Source of the DNA: Lyophyllum atratum
Lineage: Eukaryota > Basidiomycota > Agaricomycetes > Agaricales > Lyophyllaceae
Direction: 5' to 3'
DNA: 64,000 nucleotides
Assembly (NCBI GenBank): GCA_014905825.1
Contig: JACGCN010000004.1
Coordinates: 124,001 to 188,000 of the forward strand
A model generated the notes under the pieces. The model worked only from the letters and a program-made list of their open reading frames with translations. It searched no databases and had not been told where the DNA came from. This document shows positions 1 to 9,271 of the stretch, piece after piece. Positions within the stretch are counted from its first letter, which is position 1, and every line of letters starts with the position of its first letter. Both the position numbers and the translations under genes were made by a program.

Positions 1-303
1 CGCTCCATCCACGGGTTGCGGAAGGAAGGTCGGAGGCGGCTGGAACGCCTGATGACTTGGCAGACCCTTTTCCAGACCCGAGAAATAGACGTCCCACGAC
101 GCATGCACCGCTTTAGGATCCTCTTTCCAGCGACGATACATCTGGTCTGCGTAGTAGGCATTGGTGCCGTTCGCAAACGGGTCGTTGGATGACGGTGGTT
201 GTGCCGTCGCCATGAAGCGGTGGGGAGCCAGGAGCTGCGAGGGCAACGGCCTCGCCGCCCTGTAGGCTCCGGGGAAGCGTCTCAGGACTTGCCTAGAGAA
301 CAT
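1..303 (-). CDS. KGD1: 2-oxoglutarate dehydrogenase E1, N-terminal part (partial)
   Basis: E1 component of the mitochondrial 2-oxoglutarate dehydrogenase complex, the thiamine-diphosphate enzyme of the TCA cycle. Only the first 101 codons are in the window; the gene continues past base 1. The ATG at 303 opens a leader rich in Arg, Ser and Ala ([12 protein letters not shown]...) that looks like a mitochondrial targeting peptide. It is followed by the hallmark N-terminal segment of this enzyme: [16 protein letters not shown], then [16 protein letters not shown], then a Pro-rich stretch. No intron is seen in this part. The short residues match the family closely, so the call is firm although the thiamine-binding and catalytic regions are not visible. 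Confidence 0.93.
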   Translation of the reverse strand, partial: MFSRQVLRRFPGAYRAARPLPSQLLAPHRFMATAQPPSSNDPFANGTNAYYADQMYRRWKEDPKAVHASWDVYFSGLEKGLPSHQAFQPPPTFLPQPVDGA

Positions 304-2130
304 AGTGTACAGCAGGGGGCCAGGCTAGATAGAACCCCTGGACGTGGTGGTGGTAGTGGGGAGAGAGTGTTATGACGAGCAACGCTGTTCTATTTGCCGA
401 TGTTTTTTACTTTCGAGTAGCATCGGCTCGGCAACTCGGAACTACTGTGCACCTCGGTCGGACACGGAACGCGGGTTGCCCTTAAACCGGCCAGGCAGAC
501 CAGGTATGAACGTCAGTAATTACGAAGAACATCCTACTAATCATTTGAGGGAGGCAGGGATTCGCTTTTTGAAGAGTTATCCTTGAAAATCTACTGCCAA
601 ACGCCTCATCAATCCCGTCTTAACATCATTAAACCTGGCTGAGACTGTCTTGAACCTCCTAGCTACTCCCGTCCTGTCACCAGAAATCAGAAAAGCGTCT
701 GACCCATTTGTTACCTTCTCTACACGCAACCTCGTCATAAATCGGCCGACACAGGGACCAGGGTAATATCACTCTTGACATACCCCATGATCAGCGATTG
801 ACAGGTGGATCGGCTTCAGTTGCGACAACTTCAAGACTTTAGTACTCAAAGTCCAAACTAGTCACATGTTAAGCGCCCCACTAGTTGCTTGTCGCAGGTC
901 CTTCCCTTGGATCGACAGCGTGTATAAAACGCCTTAAACTGGTTGTTGGAGTCGAAGTATTTCCTGCCCGCTCGCAGGCACCAAGACCCTTCGAAAGCCC
1001 GCCTCGAACTCAGCGCGGATAAAGTTATCCATGAGAGGTACCTCACTATGTCCAACGAAGCTGTCCGGTGCACCCCAAGGGATCTCAAGGGACCGTCGCC
1101 GTGTGCGCCGACGGTAGAGATGTATGTCGGTGCCCATCGAAGGTCTCATCGCCGAAAGAGAATTTCGCTATCTAGGGCTTAGGAAGTGGCCCAGTACCCA
1201 TCGGCTCTCGGAAGCCGTGTACTTGAAACTTATTTGCCAATGAACAGATGAACGGAAAGCCTGAAAAAGAAAGCACCAGCAACATGCCTAACCCCCCCCG
1301 AGTCGAACGAGGCTCTTACGGTACCACCACATGTAACAGTAGTGGTATTCACCGCTTTGCTACCAGGCTTTACTTGAACAAGGTCAGTTCCTTCCGGCTA
1401 CCCATTCGATGAAGCCCACAAGGGTCTCGTCAACGGCTGCTGCATTCGAAATGGCATAGCTTAGGACAAAGACAAGGGCGTTCCCCGTTGGTAGGTTACC
1501 TGGAATTACATCGAGAATCAGTCAGCGCTGACTGATGTCGAATTGTACAACTTAGACGCACAAGACCTTCGAGAGGAGAAATATCGAGTTCCCCAGGCAA
1601 ATTACATCCAAGGTCGACTTCAGGTGCCTCCCTTTATACTCAGAGCAGTCGGAAACGACCATACATACCTCATACCCAACTAAACTCTCACTGGGTGCAT
1701 GCTTGAGTCAACAACTCGAATAACCTTGACGACAATAGACGGACCCTCATGATCATGATCAACAAGACAAGCTTGTGACTTGGCAGTTACGAGTGCCTAT
1801 TGGAAGTCGTTGTACATATGCTAAGGGATGAGTAGGTCTCTCATAACCTGATTCTCTTGCAACAGCGAATAGTACTTCCTCGAAGGCGTGGATTTGGCGT
1901 AAACATCTCCATATCTTCATCGAGTTGCACGACGCGCTTTACTATGCGATTATTGGGTTGCATGCAAGTGCCAATGACCGGGATCAGAAGCTCCCTTGCT
2001 TCAGTGACGATAGCGCTATATGTTTCGCTGGTGGTATACGCATGGGTAGTGAACGTTGAACTTCCAAGATATGCAACAACTGGCAGCAGGCAATGGTGGC
2101 CGCATCATTCGGGCCGGCCATGCGACACTA
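304..2130. other. Intergenic DNA with no supported gene
   Basis: About 1.8 kb upstream of KGD1 without a convincing gene. The first few hundred bases presumably hold the KGD1 promoter. On the minus strand between about 1300 and 1790 there are short coding-like stretches broken by stops, which could be an old gene relic, but no family could be named. Confidence 0.5.
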
Positions 2131-2286
2131 AAAATTCCTGCTACTTTAGTAGTAGGTTTTATCGTGAAAATAGGTCACGTTCGCCATCAATTGTTTGTCG
2201 TTCTTTGGTTTTTATGTAAGTCATAATTCCTGCTACTTTAGTAGTAGGTTTTACCCCCCAGAACAGGTCACGTTCGCCATCAATTT
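2131..2286. repeat. Two tandem copies of a hairpin-bearing unit
   Basis: A unit of about 64 bp occurs at 2131-2194 and again at 2223-2286 (period 92). Each copy starts with an imperfect inverted repeat, CCTGCTACTTTAGTAGTAGG, at 2137-2156 and 2229-2248 (9-bp arms, one mismatch). It is followed by a shared tail containing GGTCACGTTCGCCATCAATT. The 28 bases between the copies are unrelated. Confidence 0.8.
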
Positions 2287-2769
2287 TCGTCGCCACGTTT
2301 CGCCACGTTTCTGCTTGTCTCGTGACACCTTTGTTCTAAATTTAATCCTCCTCTTGTCCACCTATGCCGCGTTCCTGCCTGTATTTTACGAGATCCATAA
2401 CTTTAACGAATGTCTGGAACGACGGTTTTTGAAATTGAATACCGCTGCTGGTGTCGATCCTGAACTGCTCTTGAACACCATCACCCATTTAAACACCGCG
2501 TCGAAGCCATGGACATTGGTATTCACCACGCTCCTTGTGTTCTCTTGCTTCCCTGAGGTACAGATGTTATTGACGGTAAGACGCGTTTCCACGGTGCATA
2601 ACCTCATTCATTTCCTGACTTTCTCCGAAATCCACACTTTACTCGAGCTTACCGTTTCGTTTTCGCATCAACACTGTAACGCAGGATTTGCATTGGCTCC
2701 CTAACCTGCTCGTTTTCAACCATCGGCGGTGAGTGCTTACTTCATCACTGCGTCGTCTCTCACTTACTT
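2287..2769. other. Short non-repetitive stretch without a recognised gene
   Basis: The plus strand stays open through 2195-2704, but the translation resembles nothing known and starts inside the hairpin repeat, so it is not called as a gene. Confidence 0.4.
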
Positions 2770-3128
2770 GCTTCAATTTGGTGCTGTGCACATTACACAC
2801 GTTATACTCGCACCGCTGACCTTTGGGTGATCCCATACGCAGCCCGATCACAATTCCGCGCGTTTTCTTTGTGGGTGATCCCACTCGCAGCTCAATTCGG
2901 TGTTCTCCACATTAGACGCGTTACACTCGCACCGCTGACCTTTGGGTGATCCCATACGCAGCCCGACCACAATTCCGCGCGTTTTCTTTGTGGGTGATCC
3001 CACTTGCAACTCAACTCGGTGTTGTCCACATTAGACGCGTCATACTCGCACCACTGACCTTTGGGTGATCCCATACGCAGCCCGACCACAATTCCGCACG
3101 TTTTCTTTGCGGGTGATCCTACTCGCAG
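2770..3128. repeat. Minisatellite, three copies of a 119-bp unit
   Basis: Three head-to-tail copies start near 2770, 2890 and 3009. The shared core CTTTGGGTGATCCCATACGC recurs at 2821, 2940 and 3059, giving a period of 119. Each unit also carries a second GGGTGATCC motif about 60 bases later, so the unit is itself a diverged dimer. No coding function is apparent. Confidence 0.9.
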
Positions 3129-4285
3129 TGATTCGGAACGATAGCAATAGTTATAGCGCCATTACCCACGCGCGGTCCCGACGACGAAAATGTGGGGTTT
3201 CCGTGCTACGTACATGCATCAAATGTACACTACCGACGCAAGCTCACCATTGTCGCCATGATATACGGATGCGCACGTGTTACACTACGTACGCGAAATT
3301 CATGCCGCAGGAAGGAATAACTGCGGACGCCAATTGCAGCAGGTGGGAATCGAGCGAACATACACTTCCGACATAGAAAGGGGGGGTCACTGGAGACAGA
3401 CACGTTGAGACTACCAGCATAACGACGGCACGCTGTACGCTCACATCGCTTGCACATAAACATCACCGCATCGTTTTTAGCCCGTCTTTACAGCCTCCGC
3501 TACGTCACCCACCGCCCAACTCCATGTCAACCGCCTGCACCGTCTTCTCATGCCCGCGGTGCCAACACATCCACGGCGACAACAGCTCTTTCCTAGAATC
3601 TTCCAAACGCAGCTCATTCGTTGATCCACGGCGCTCTTTCCATGCTCTACCCATTCGTTTTAGACCACACGAAGACGTACCCACCGATGGTAGATCGTCG
3701 CCATCGCTTGCAATTACACGCTTCTCTACCCTACTGGAATGCTCCCTCCCTACAACTAACGTCCTCCTTCTCCTACATCTGTAAAAGGTCAAAATGCCGT
3801 GGACTGCGGCTCGTCCTCAAGCAATGCCAACGCTTCCCAGCTGCTACGAAACCCACCTACAGCTCATCAGCGCCCGCACCGCACTCCATCACAACGCAGC
3901 CACTCCAAAGTCTGGATACCCATGTCCGTGCTGATCTTCCCGCACGCGCCCTCAGCTGCCTGATCCTCAACGCTCCACACAAACCCAAGCCAATTCAGAA
4001 CACGCTGTAGTCGCTCTCTTCCCTTTGCAAATAAATCACAGTTGTCCATCTTGTTATCATCTTCTACGAAGAAACCCACTGCAGAACTCAGACCGGAGAT
4101 ACATCTACTACTATCAAATTAAGTTGCTAGCCGGAGCTGGTGAACGCACGCTACCGCCGCGGAACCTGCTACTTTTACTCTTTGTACTTCTTTACTACAT
4201 ACTAAGTCGCTCAGTCTAAGTGTCATGTGCCTTCCATTCCTTTGCTACTACTATTCATGGAATTCCAATTAACATCGACCCATAT
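3129..4285. other. Gene-poor DNA 3' of the dioxygenase gene
   Basis: No gene is supported. The plus strand between 3500 and 4010 is open in two overlapping frames, but both translations are low-complexity Ser/Pro-rich and start at or near non-conserved points. A 45-bp stretch near 3187-3235 resembles one near 25876-25925 in the same orientation. Confidence 0.4.
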
Positions 4286-6069
4286 CTAACCTTCCGGACG
4301 CTGGGGGAAGAGTCCTTGATGGATCAAACCATTGGCATCGCACGTTGCATCCATGCCAGCTGCCTTAGCCTCCTTGATAGATGCTACACCCAACTCCGCA
4401 GTTTGGAACATTGTTGCCTGGTTGAACCATACTACGGAACCCCTGCCTACACCAGCATCTGTTGGTTTGGTGTTCTCCAGTGTAGGAATCTCACCCTCCT
4501 CCAGCTCACCAGTGACGATGTGCTTGTTGATGTCTGGTAAACATAAATTAAATTAGACTGACCAACTCAGGAAGAACTGAAGCAAATTCACCCTTTAGGT
4601 CAATATTAAAATGGAAAAATAAGGAAGAGGGGTACATCAAGAAGCAGCCAGCAGGCAGCTGGATAACGACTCCGGCTTCCCAGATCACGAGCCACGAAAG
4701 CTCCTTGTCATTGAAGTGCCCTACCCATTTCCCATCAAATAAAATAAGGAACATGCACAGTGAAGTGCTCACCGTACACGAAGACTACACATATGCCAAT
4801 TGCCAGGTTCAATGCATCAACATGTGGGCCACAATGAACACGTTGGATTCCATGATGATAACGCGGTGCGTTGACGCAGAAGCTCCAAAATGGACCGAAC
4901 ATTCTTTCCACCCCATACTTTTTCTTTAACACATTCTCGCTTTCGCGAAACCTTTTGGCAATTCTTGGGAACTCGCGCTCAACATGGTTTTCCATGATTT
5001 TGCTAGGAATGCATCAGGAGCAAAACTTGCGCTCAGCATAGAAGGGTGCTCACTTTATTTGGGTGAATGCGCCACCCTCACACATAAGCCGTTCAATTGC
5101 TTCTTCATTCTTCCGGTGGAATTCGCTCAGCCGAGGCTCCTGGGTAGAACAAAGAGAACCATTTGCGTGAGTCCCAAGCAACATCATAGGAACACAAAAG
5201 ACGCACTGGTTTTATCTGTCGATCATGGCCAAGGATTGAAAAAAAATGGGGCCCCCGCGCATTGTTTGCCATTTTTTCCTCGGAAAAGCCAGTCCCGGCA
5301 GCCTCTACCTCCCGAGCAAAACTTTCCATTTCCTGCCCAAACTTGTCCACCAAAGCCTTTTCTTTTTGGGACACTCGAGTACGGAGGATCAGCTGCCGGC
5401 GCTTTTGCTCTAATATCCTTGTCTTTCTCCTACTCCCAGCTTCAGCAAAAACCACGCAATGCTGAAGCTCAGCTTACCCAACATAAGGAATGAGGGTGAA
5501 CCCTGTCAACCTCTCCCCAATCTCCCCAGTGTGCCATTCCTTCACCAACCGCGATCCATCCAAAGTCTGCCTGTAATCATCGCCCTGCCATCCAGTCTTT
5601 GAAATCCTGAGCTTTGTGACATCTAGTGTATTTGATGGAAGAACGTCATCCGCCAGCCGCCCTGGGTCCCTAAGCTGCCTCCCCCGCCTTTGACGTCGCT
5701 TACGCGGCGCTGAAGCAGCCTCCTCCGGTTCAGCATAGGTAGCCTCCGCTATGGAGCGCTTAATTCTGGTTATAGACTATTCAGCAATTGGTATGGACCG
5801 GGAAAGTCACTATTGACTTACGTCTTTCCTTTGCCACTACCACACTCGTCAGAACAGCCTTCCGTTTGAGATGATAACATGGATGCAAGATCCCGGACCT
5901 CTGGGTCCTGATTTGCAGCCCCTTCGGTTTGGGTCTCATGCCGGGCGCCAACCAAGTCCTCCAAGGAAAGTGTTTCAACCGTGCACTCCGATGTTGGCTC
6001 GTCTTCCCTTGCTCGGAACGGCGTGCAACGTTGTGGAAAGCTAAAAGTTGAAATTCTTTGACAGTCCAT
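4286..6069 (-). CDS. TET/JBP-like 2OG-Fe(II) dioxygenase, seven exons
   Basis: Reconstructed as complement(join(4286..4533,4592..4720,4773..5002,5054..5139,5207..5432,5478..5765,5822..6069)), 484 aa, all six introns GT-AG (45-67 nt) and in phase. The C-terminal half carries the double-stranded beta-helix signature: HVD near residues 343-345 (HxD iron ligands), LVIWEAGVVIQLPAG, distal His in SSLFFHFN near 396, and GRGSVVWFNQATMF whose Arg near 433 fits the 2OG-binding Arg. The spacing fits the fungal TET/JBP-like dioxygenases, a family often tied to KDZ transposons and thought to oxidise 5-methylcytosine; the substrate here is inferred. The N-terminal half is basic (KRRQRRGRQ near 95-110). An ATG at 6069 keeps frame. 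An extra 5' exon starting at the ATG at 6223 is possible. No KDZ transposase is visible nearby. The frame is intact, so the gene may be functional. Confidence 0.7.
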
Positions 6070-6472
6070 CAACAGAAGCTGAGAGTGGACACCTACACTT
6101 CATCCACAACCGTCCCGATAGCGAGCCCTGGAAGATTTCTGCGCTTTCAGAATCCAAAATCATAGGCAAAGAAGGTGAACACTCACGCAAACCCTGCGTG
6201 TAGCTGCGTGTCTGAATTGGCATTTCTCAGACTCGGTTCCGGCGCACCGATAATATGGATTTCGAATCGGCGGCGGCGACTACTCACAAGCGCCACCCGA
6301 GCCCAGAACTTGAACTTGGAACTTGAATTTCTTGAACGGCGTGACACCGGACCGAAGCGATGCAGCGGTTTGAAAACATCCGCAAACACGCTGTTCCTTG
6401 TGCATTTTCTTTGCGTTTTCAATTTGCTGGCAAAGGCTCTCGACGCCAACTGCCAGCGCCTCTTGTGCCGGA
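6070..6472. other. Upstream region of the dioxygenase gene
   Basis: Probably holds the promoter and perhaps a 5' exon (ATG at 6223, weak donor GTGTAG near 6105, acceptor just before 6060) that would lengthen the dioxygenase. No other gene is seen. Confidence 0.35.
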
Positions 6473-6932
6473 CGTGCCGTTCTGAGTTCGCAGGTGCCGC
6501 CGTCCCTTCAGAAGACGTCTTGCGCTCGACTCATTATCCTGGTGCACTCAAGGATCGACATAACTACGCCACCAACTCTTGTGGCGGGCGTGCCGTTCTG
6601 AGTGGAACTCAGAGCCTGCGACCCCATAGTCGCAGGTGCCGCCCTGCCTTCAGAAGAGATCTTGCGCTCCTCTCCTTCTCCTGCTACACTCAACGATCGA
6701 CATAACTATGCCAATGGATGAAGCCTTGCAATGACTGCATGGAAGAGCAAGGGGGGAGTCCCACAGGTGGGTGTACGCCCTACTCAACTTCCGTTCACTA
6801 ATGATTCAATCTAACTGTACAGGTTTCTTCTCCTCCAGGACAAGCCAGCACCGTCTTCCCCTTGAAAAGAGATGTCACGCCGTCGATAACGACGCACAGG
6901 ATCACAGTCCCGCCCGTCGCTATTTTTGCACG
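6473..6932 (+). repeat. Upstream copy of a ~460-bp direct repeat with two hairpins
   Basis: Nearly the same sequence recurs at 26513-26975 in the same orientation; the block around 6583-6675 is almost identical over about 90 bp. It carries two adjacent perfect stem-loops: CTGAGTGGAACTCAG at 6598-6612 (6-bp stem) and CTGCGAC...GTCGCAG at 6616-6635 (7-bp stem, 6-nt loop). A sub-motif with GCAGGTGCCGCC followed by CTTCAGAAGA occurs twice inside the unit. Similarity fades after GTCGCTAT at the right end. The two copies bracket the Helitron and its accessory genes. Confidence 0.85.
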
Positions 6933-9271
6933 ACGACGTGTCGCGCCTGTCTTTAGCGACCACAGCACCAGGGTCCGACCAGTTCAGAACGCGCCAACGC
7001 AGGGCCAAACCCCCATCGCTGTCTCCGCCTCCGTCATTTTCCCTGCCCCTGCCCTTCGGGAAGCTTGCTTCCCTCCGTCGACGTCCCCTGCATCCACGCC
7101 GTCTCGCTCTCACCTCATCCCGGTTCGACGCCGCCTCCCGTCGCCCATGATGCACCTCCAGTTCCCACCGCACCTTCACCGACCTCACCTACCGCTCTTG
7201 CCCGGATTCTCATCTCCCACGATGGTCGAAGTTTCCGATCTCATGTCAGGGAGCTGGTCAAGACGCCTCGTCGTACCTCTACCCAATCCTTGCTCGCCCA
7301 TATCAGCAGCCACTCCCGTGTCTGCAATTTTCGAGACCACATCACCTTCCCCTCGCTCGCTTGCGCCAACACCCCCTGCACGCGATTCACGAGACAGTGC
7401 TGGTCGTGTGGCAAGCAAGGGGACTACTCACAAAGGTGCAGGGAACTTTGACAACGGACGCTCCCCGTGACTTTTCCCGGGGAGTGAGAGCGGATCGTCC
7501 AGCTCGTGGCTTTTCCCGAGCAGACACGCATCTCCCATCCTCTGTCATTCCCCCTTGACTCAAGCGCCGTATTCACCGACTTCTCCGCCTCCCTCATCCG
7601 GAGTCTCTTCGCCATGGCCATCGCTTCCGCACGCTGGAGGGCACACAGGTATCGATACTGCGGGGGTCAAGTCGTCACTACCCATCGGAAAGATGTTTCA
7701 ACCGCCTCAGGCACTGGACGGGAATGATACCAGCATCGTCGCCAGCTCACCGCCATCGAGCTCCAGCACTCTTGAAGCAACACGCACGCTCAGTGCGGTG
7801 ACGAACTCCGTTGACTTGTCAGGGAGGCCTCATCCTGCACCATTCATCTCCTCCCCAGCACAAGACGCGAACAAAGCTACGCTACCAGGTAGTGTCAAGT
7901 CTCATGATCCGAGCGAGTCCCCTCCCTCCATTCCGCTTGCATCATCTGGAGCTAATCCCACGCAAGGCAGGGTCTCGCCCTCTCGTCATTTTTCGCATTG
8001 TCCGCTCAACCTGTTGACCTCACCCGTTCCGCCGCCTTCATCGATCGAAGCCTTGGCGTTGCGGGTACCTGCCTCAACTGAAGCTAGGGATACAAGTTGT
8101 CGTGGTGTCGAGCCAGCTCCCGCGCTTGTCAACCATCCGAGCACGCTTTCTATCGTGCACTCCGATGCTGGGGGCCAGGACAGTCCTCAGGTGCTCAACA
8201 CAGATGTCCATTGCGCACCGAAACGTTCAACCACTTCGCCTTTCTCAAGCTCGTCATCACAACAACCTCTCCTTCACTTCACCATCTTCCAACGCCTCAG
8301 GACGACAACAGACATCCTTCATTCACACTATCCCGCTCCAAGACATGTGAAGTCGCGAAACCGCACGTTAGGGCGCTGAACTCGACGCCGTGTCCTACCA
8401 CGGCCAATCCAGAGAATCTCAAGGACGTGAAGACGGTGGCTTGGGAGTCAGGGGTTGTTCGAGAGAAGACGCACATGGGGTATGCTTACTGGGCTTACCA
8501 GGTACGTATGAATACCCCTCGTTTGTTCGCCTCGGCGCCTGGGACGATGCCAGAGGAAATTTCGAACAAAACCAATGACGATGATGGCGGCGCCAACACC
8601 GGCACCTCCACCCACTCATACCAACATTGACCGGTGCCATGTCAGCATTACGAAGATACAGCTGCACCAACGCCGCCCGTAGCGATCGTTGTCCCGACAA
8701 CGCTCTCTCCCTCGCTTCGCCATCCAACGACCGGTTGGGACGAGGAGGGACCGTCAATATAATACTCCACTTAACAATAACTGCTTGTAGCACACATGCG
8801 TCACCCTTTTACTGCCACCTTGTGGTGGATATCCGATTCCACGCAGGACGCTAGTGCTCTTCGACACCCCACCATGTCCTCTAACTTCAAACGGCATCCA
8901 GCGCCATCTCATGCCTCTTCGTCAACGCTGTGTAGTTGTATAGTCTGGCCTAACGCTAATGTACCAATTGTGTATCAAAGTCATGCATTCAATTCTTTGC
9001 AGCCTATCTCCCCACAACGCCGACATATGCATTGCAAATGTGTCAAAACGTGCTATGGAGGAGTACAACTCAAATCGACGCCGACATAGAATCATGAAGG
9101 GAACTGTCGCATGCGCGAGGAAACACATGAATGAGCCAATTTCGCCGTGAACGCCGACTGGCTGAGTCACCGCAACACTAATCTGATCTACACATTTCCT
9201 ATAAAAAGATGAAACATAAAGTACTATAAAATAAAATCTTCCAACTACATACTTTGTAATCTTCACTCACC
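6933..9271 (+). other. Ser/Pro-rich open stretches upstream of the Helitron gene
   Basis: About 2.3 kb between the direct repeat and the Rep-helicase gene. The plus strand stays open in 6862-7470 and 7555-8379, giving Ser/Pro-rich low-complexity protein without a good ATG. Another frame contains CWSCGKQGDYSQRC near 7412-7450, which looks like a CCHC zinc knuckle with Asp in place of His. It could be a decayed gag-like or leader gene, or chance. A TATAAAA-type sequence near 9200 and ATs before 9270 may belong to the Helitron gene promoter. Confidence 0.3.

Noticed and set aside
344..586. Open frame of 80 codons on the plus strand
   Set aside because: It starts at GTG, has no motif and lies in the KGD1 upstream region.
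1300..1790. Coding-like stretches on the minus strand (for example LVFVLSYAISNAAAVDETLVG)
   Set aside because: Broken by several stops and no family could be named, so it stays as a remark only.
6183..6449. Minus-strand open frame upstream of the dioxygenase
   Set aside because: No motif; overlaps a more plausible 5' exon region in another frame.
7555..8379. 275-codon Ser/Pro-rich open frame
   Set aside because: No ATG at its start, low complexity and no conserved motif; kept only as a possible leader region.
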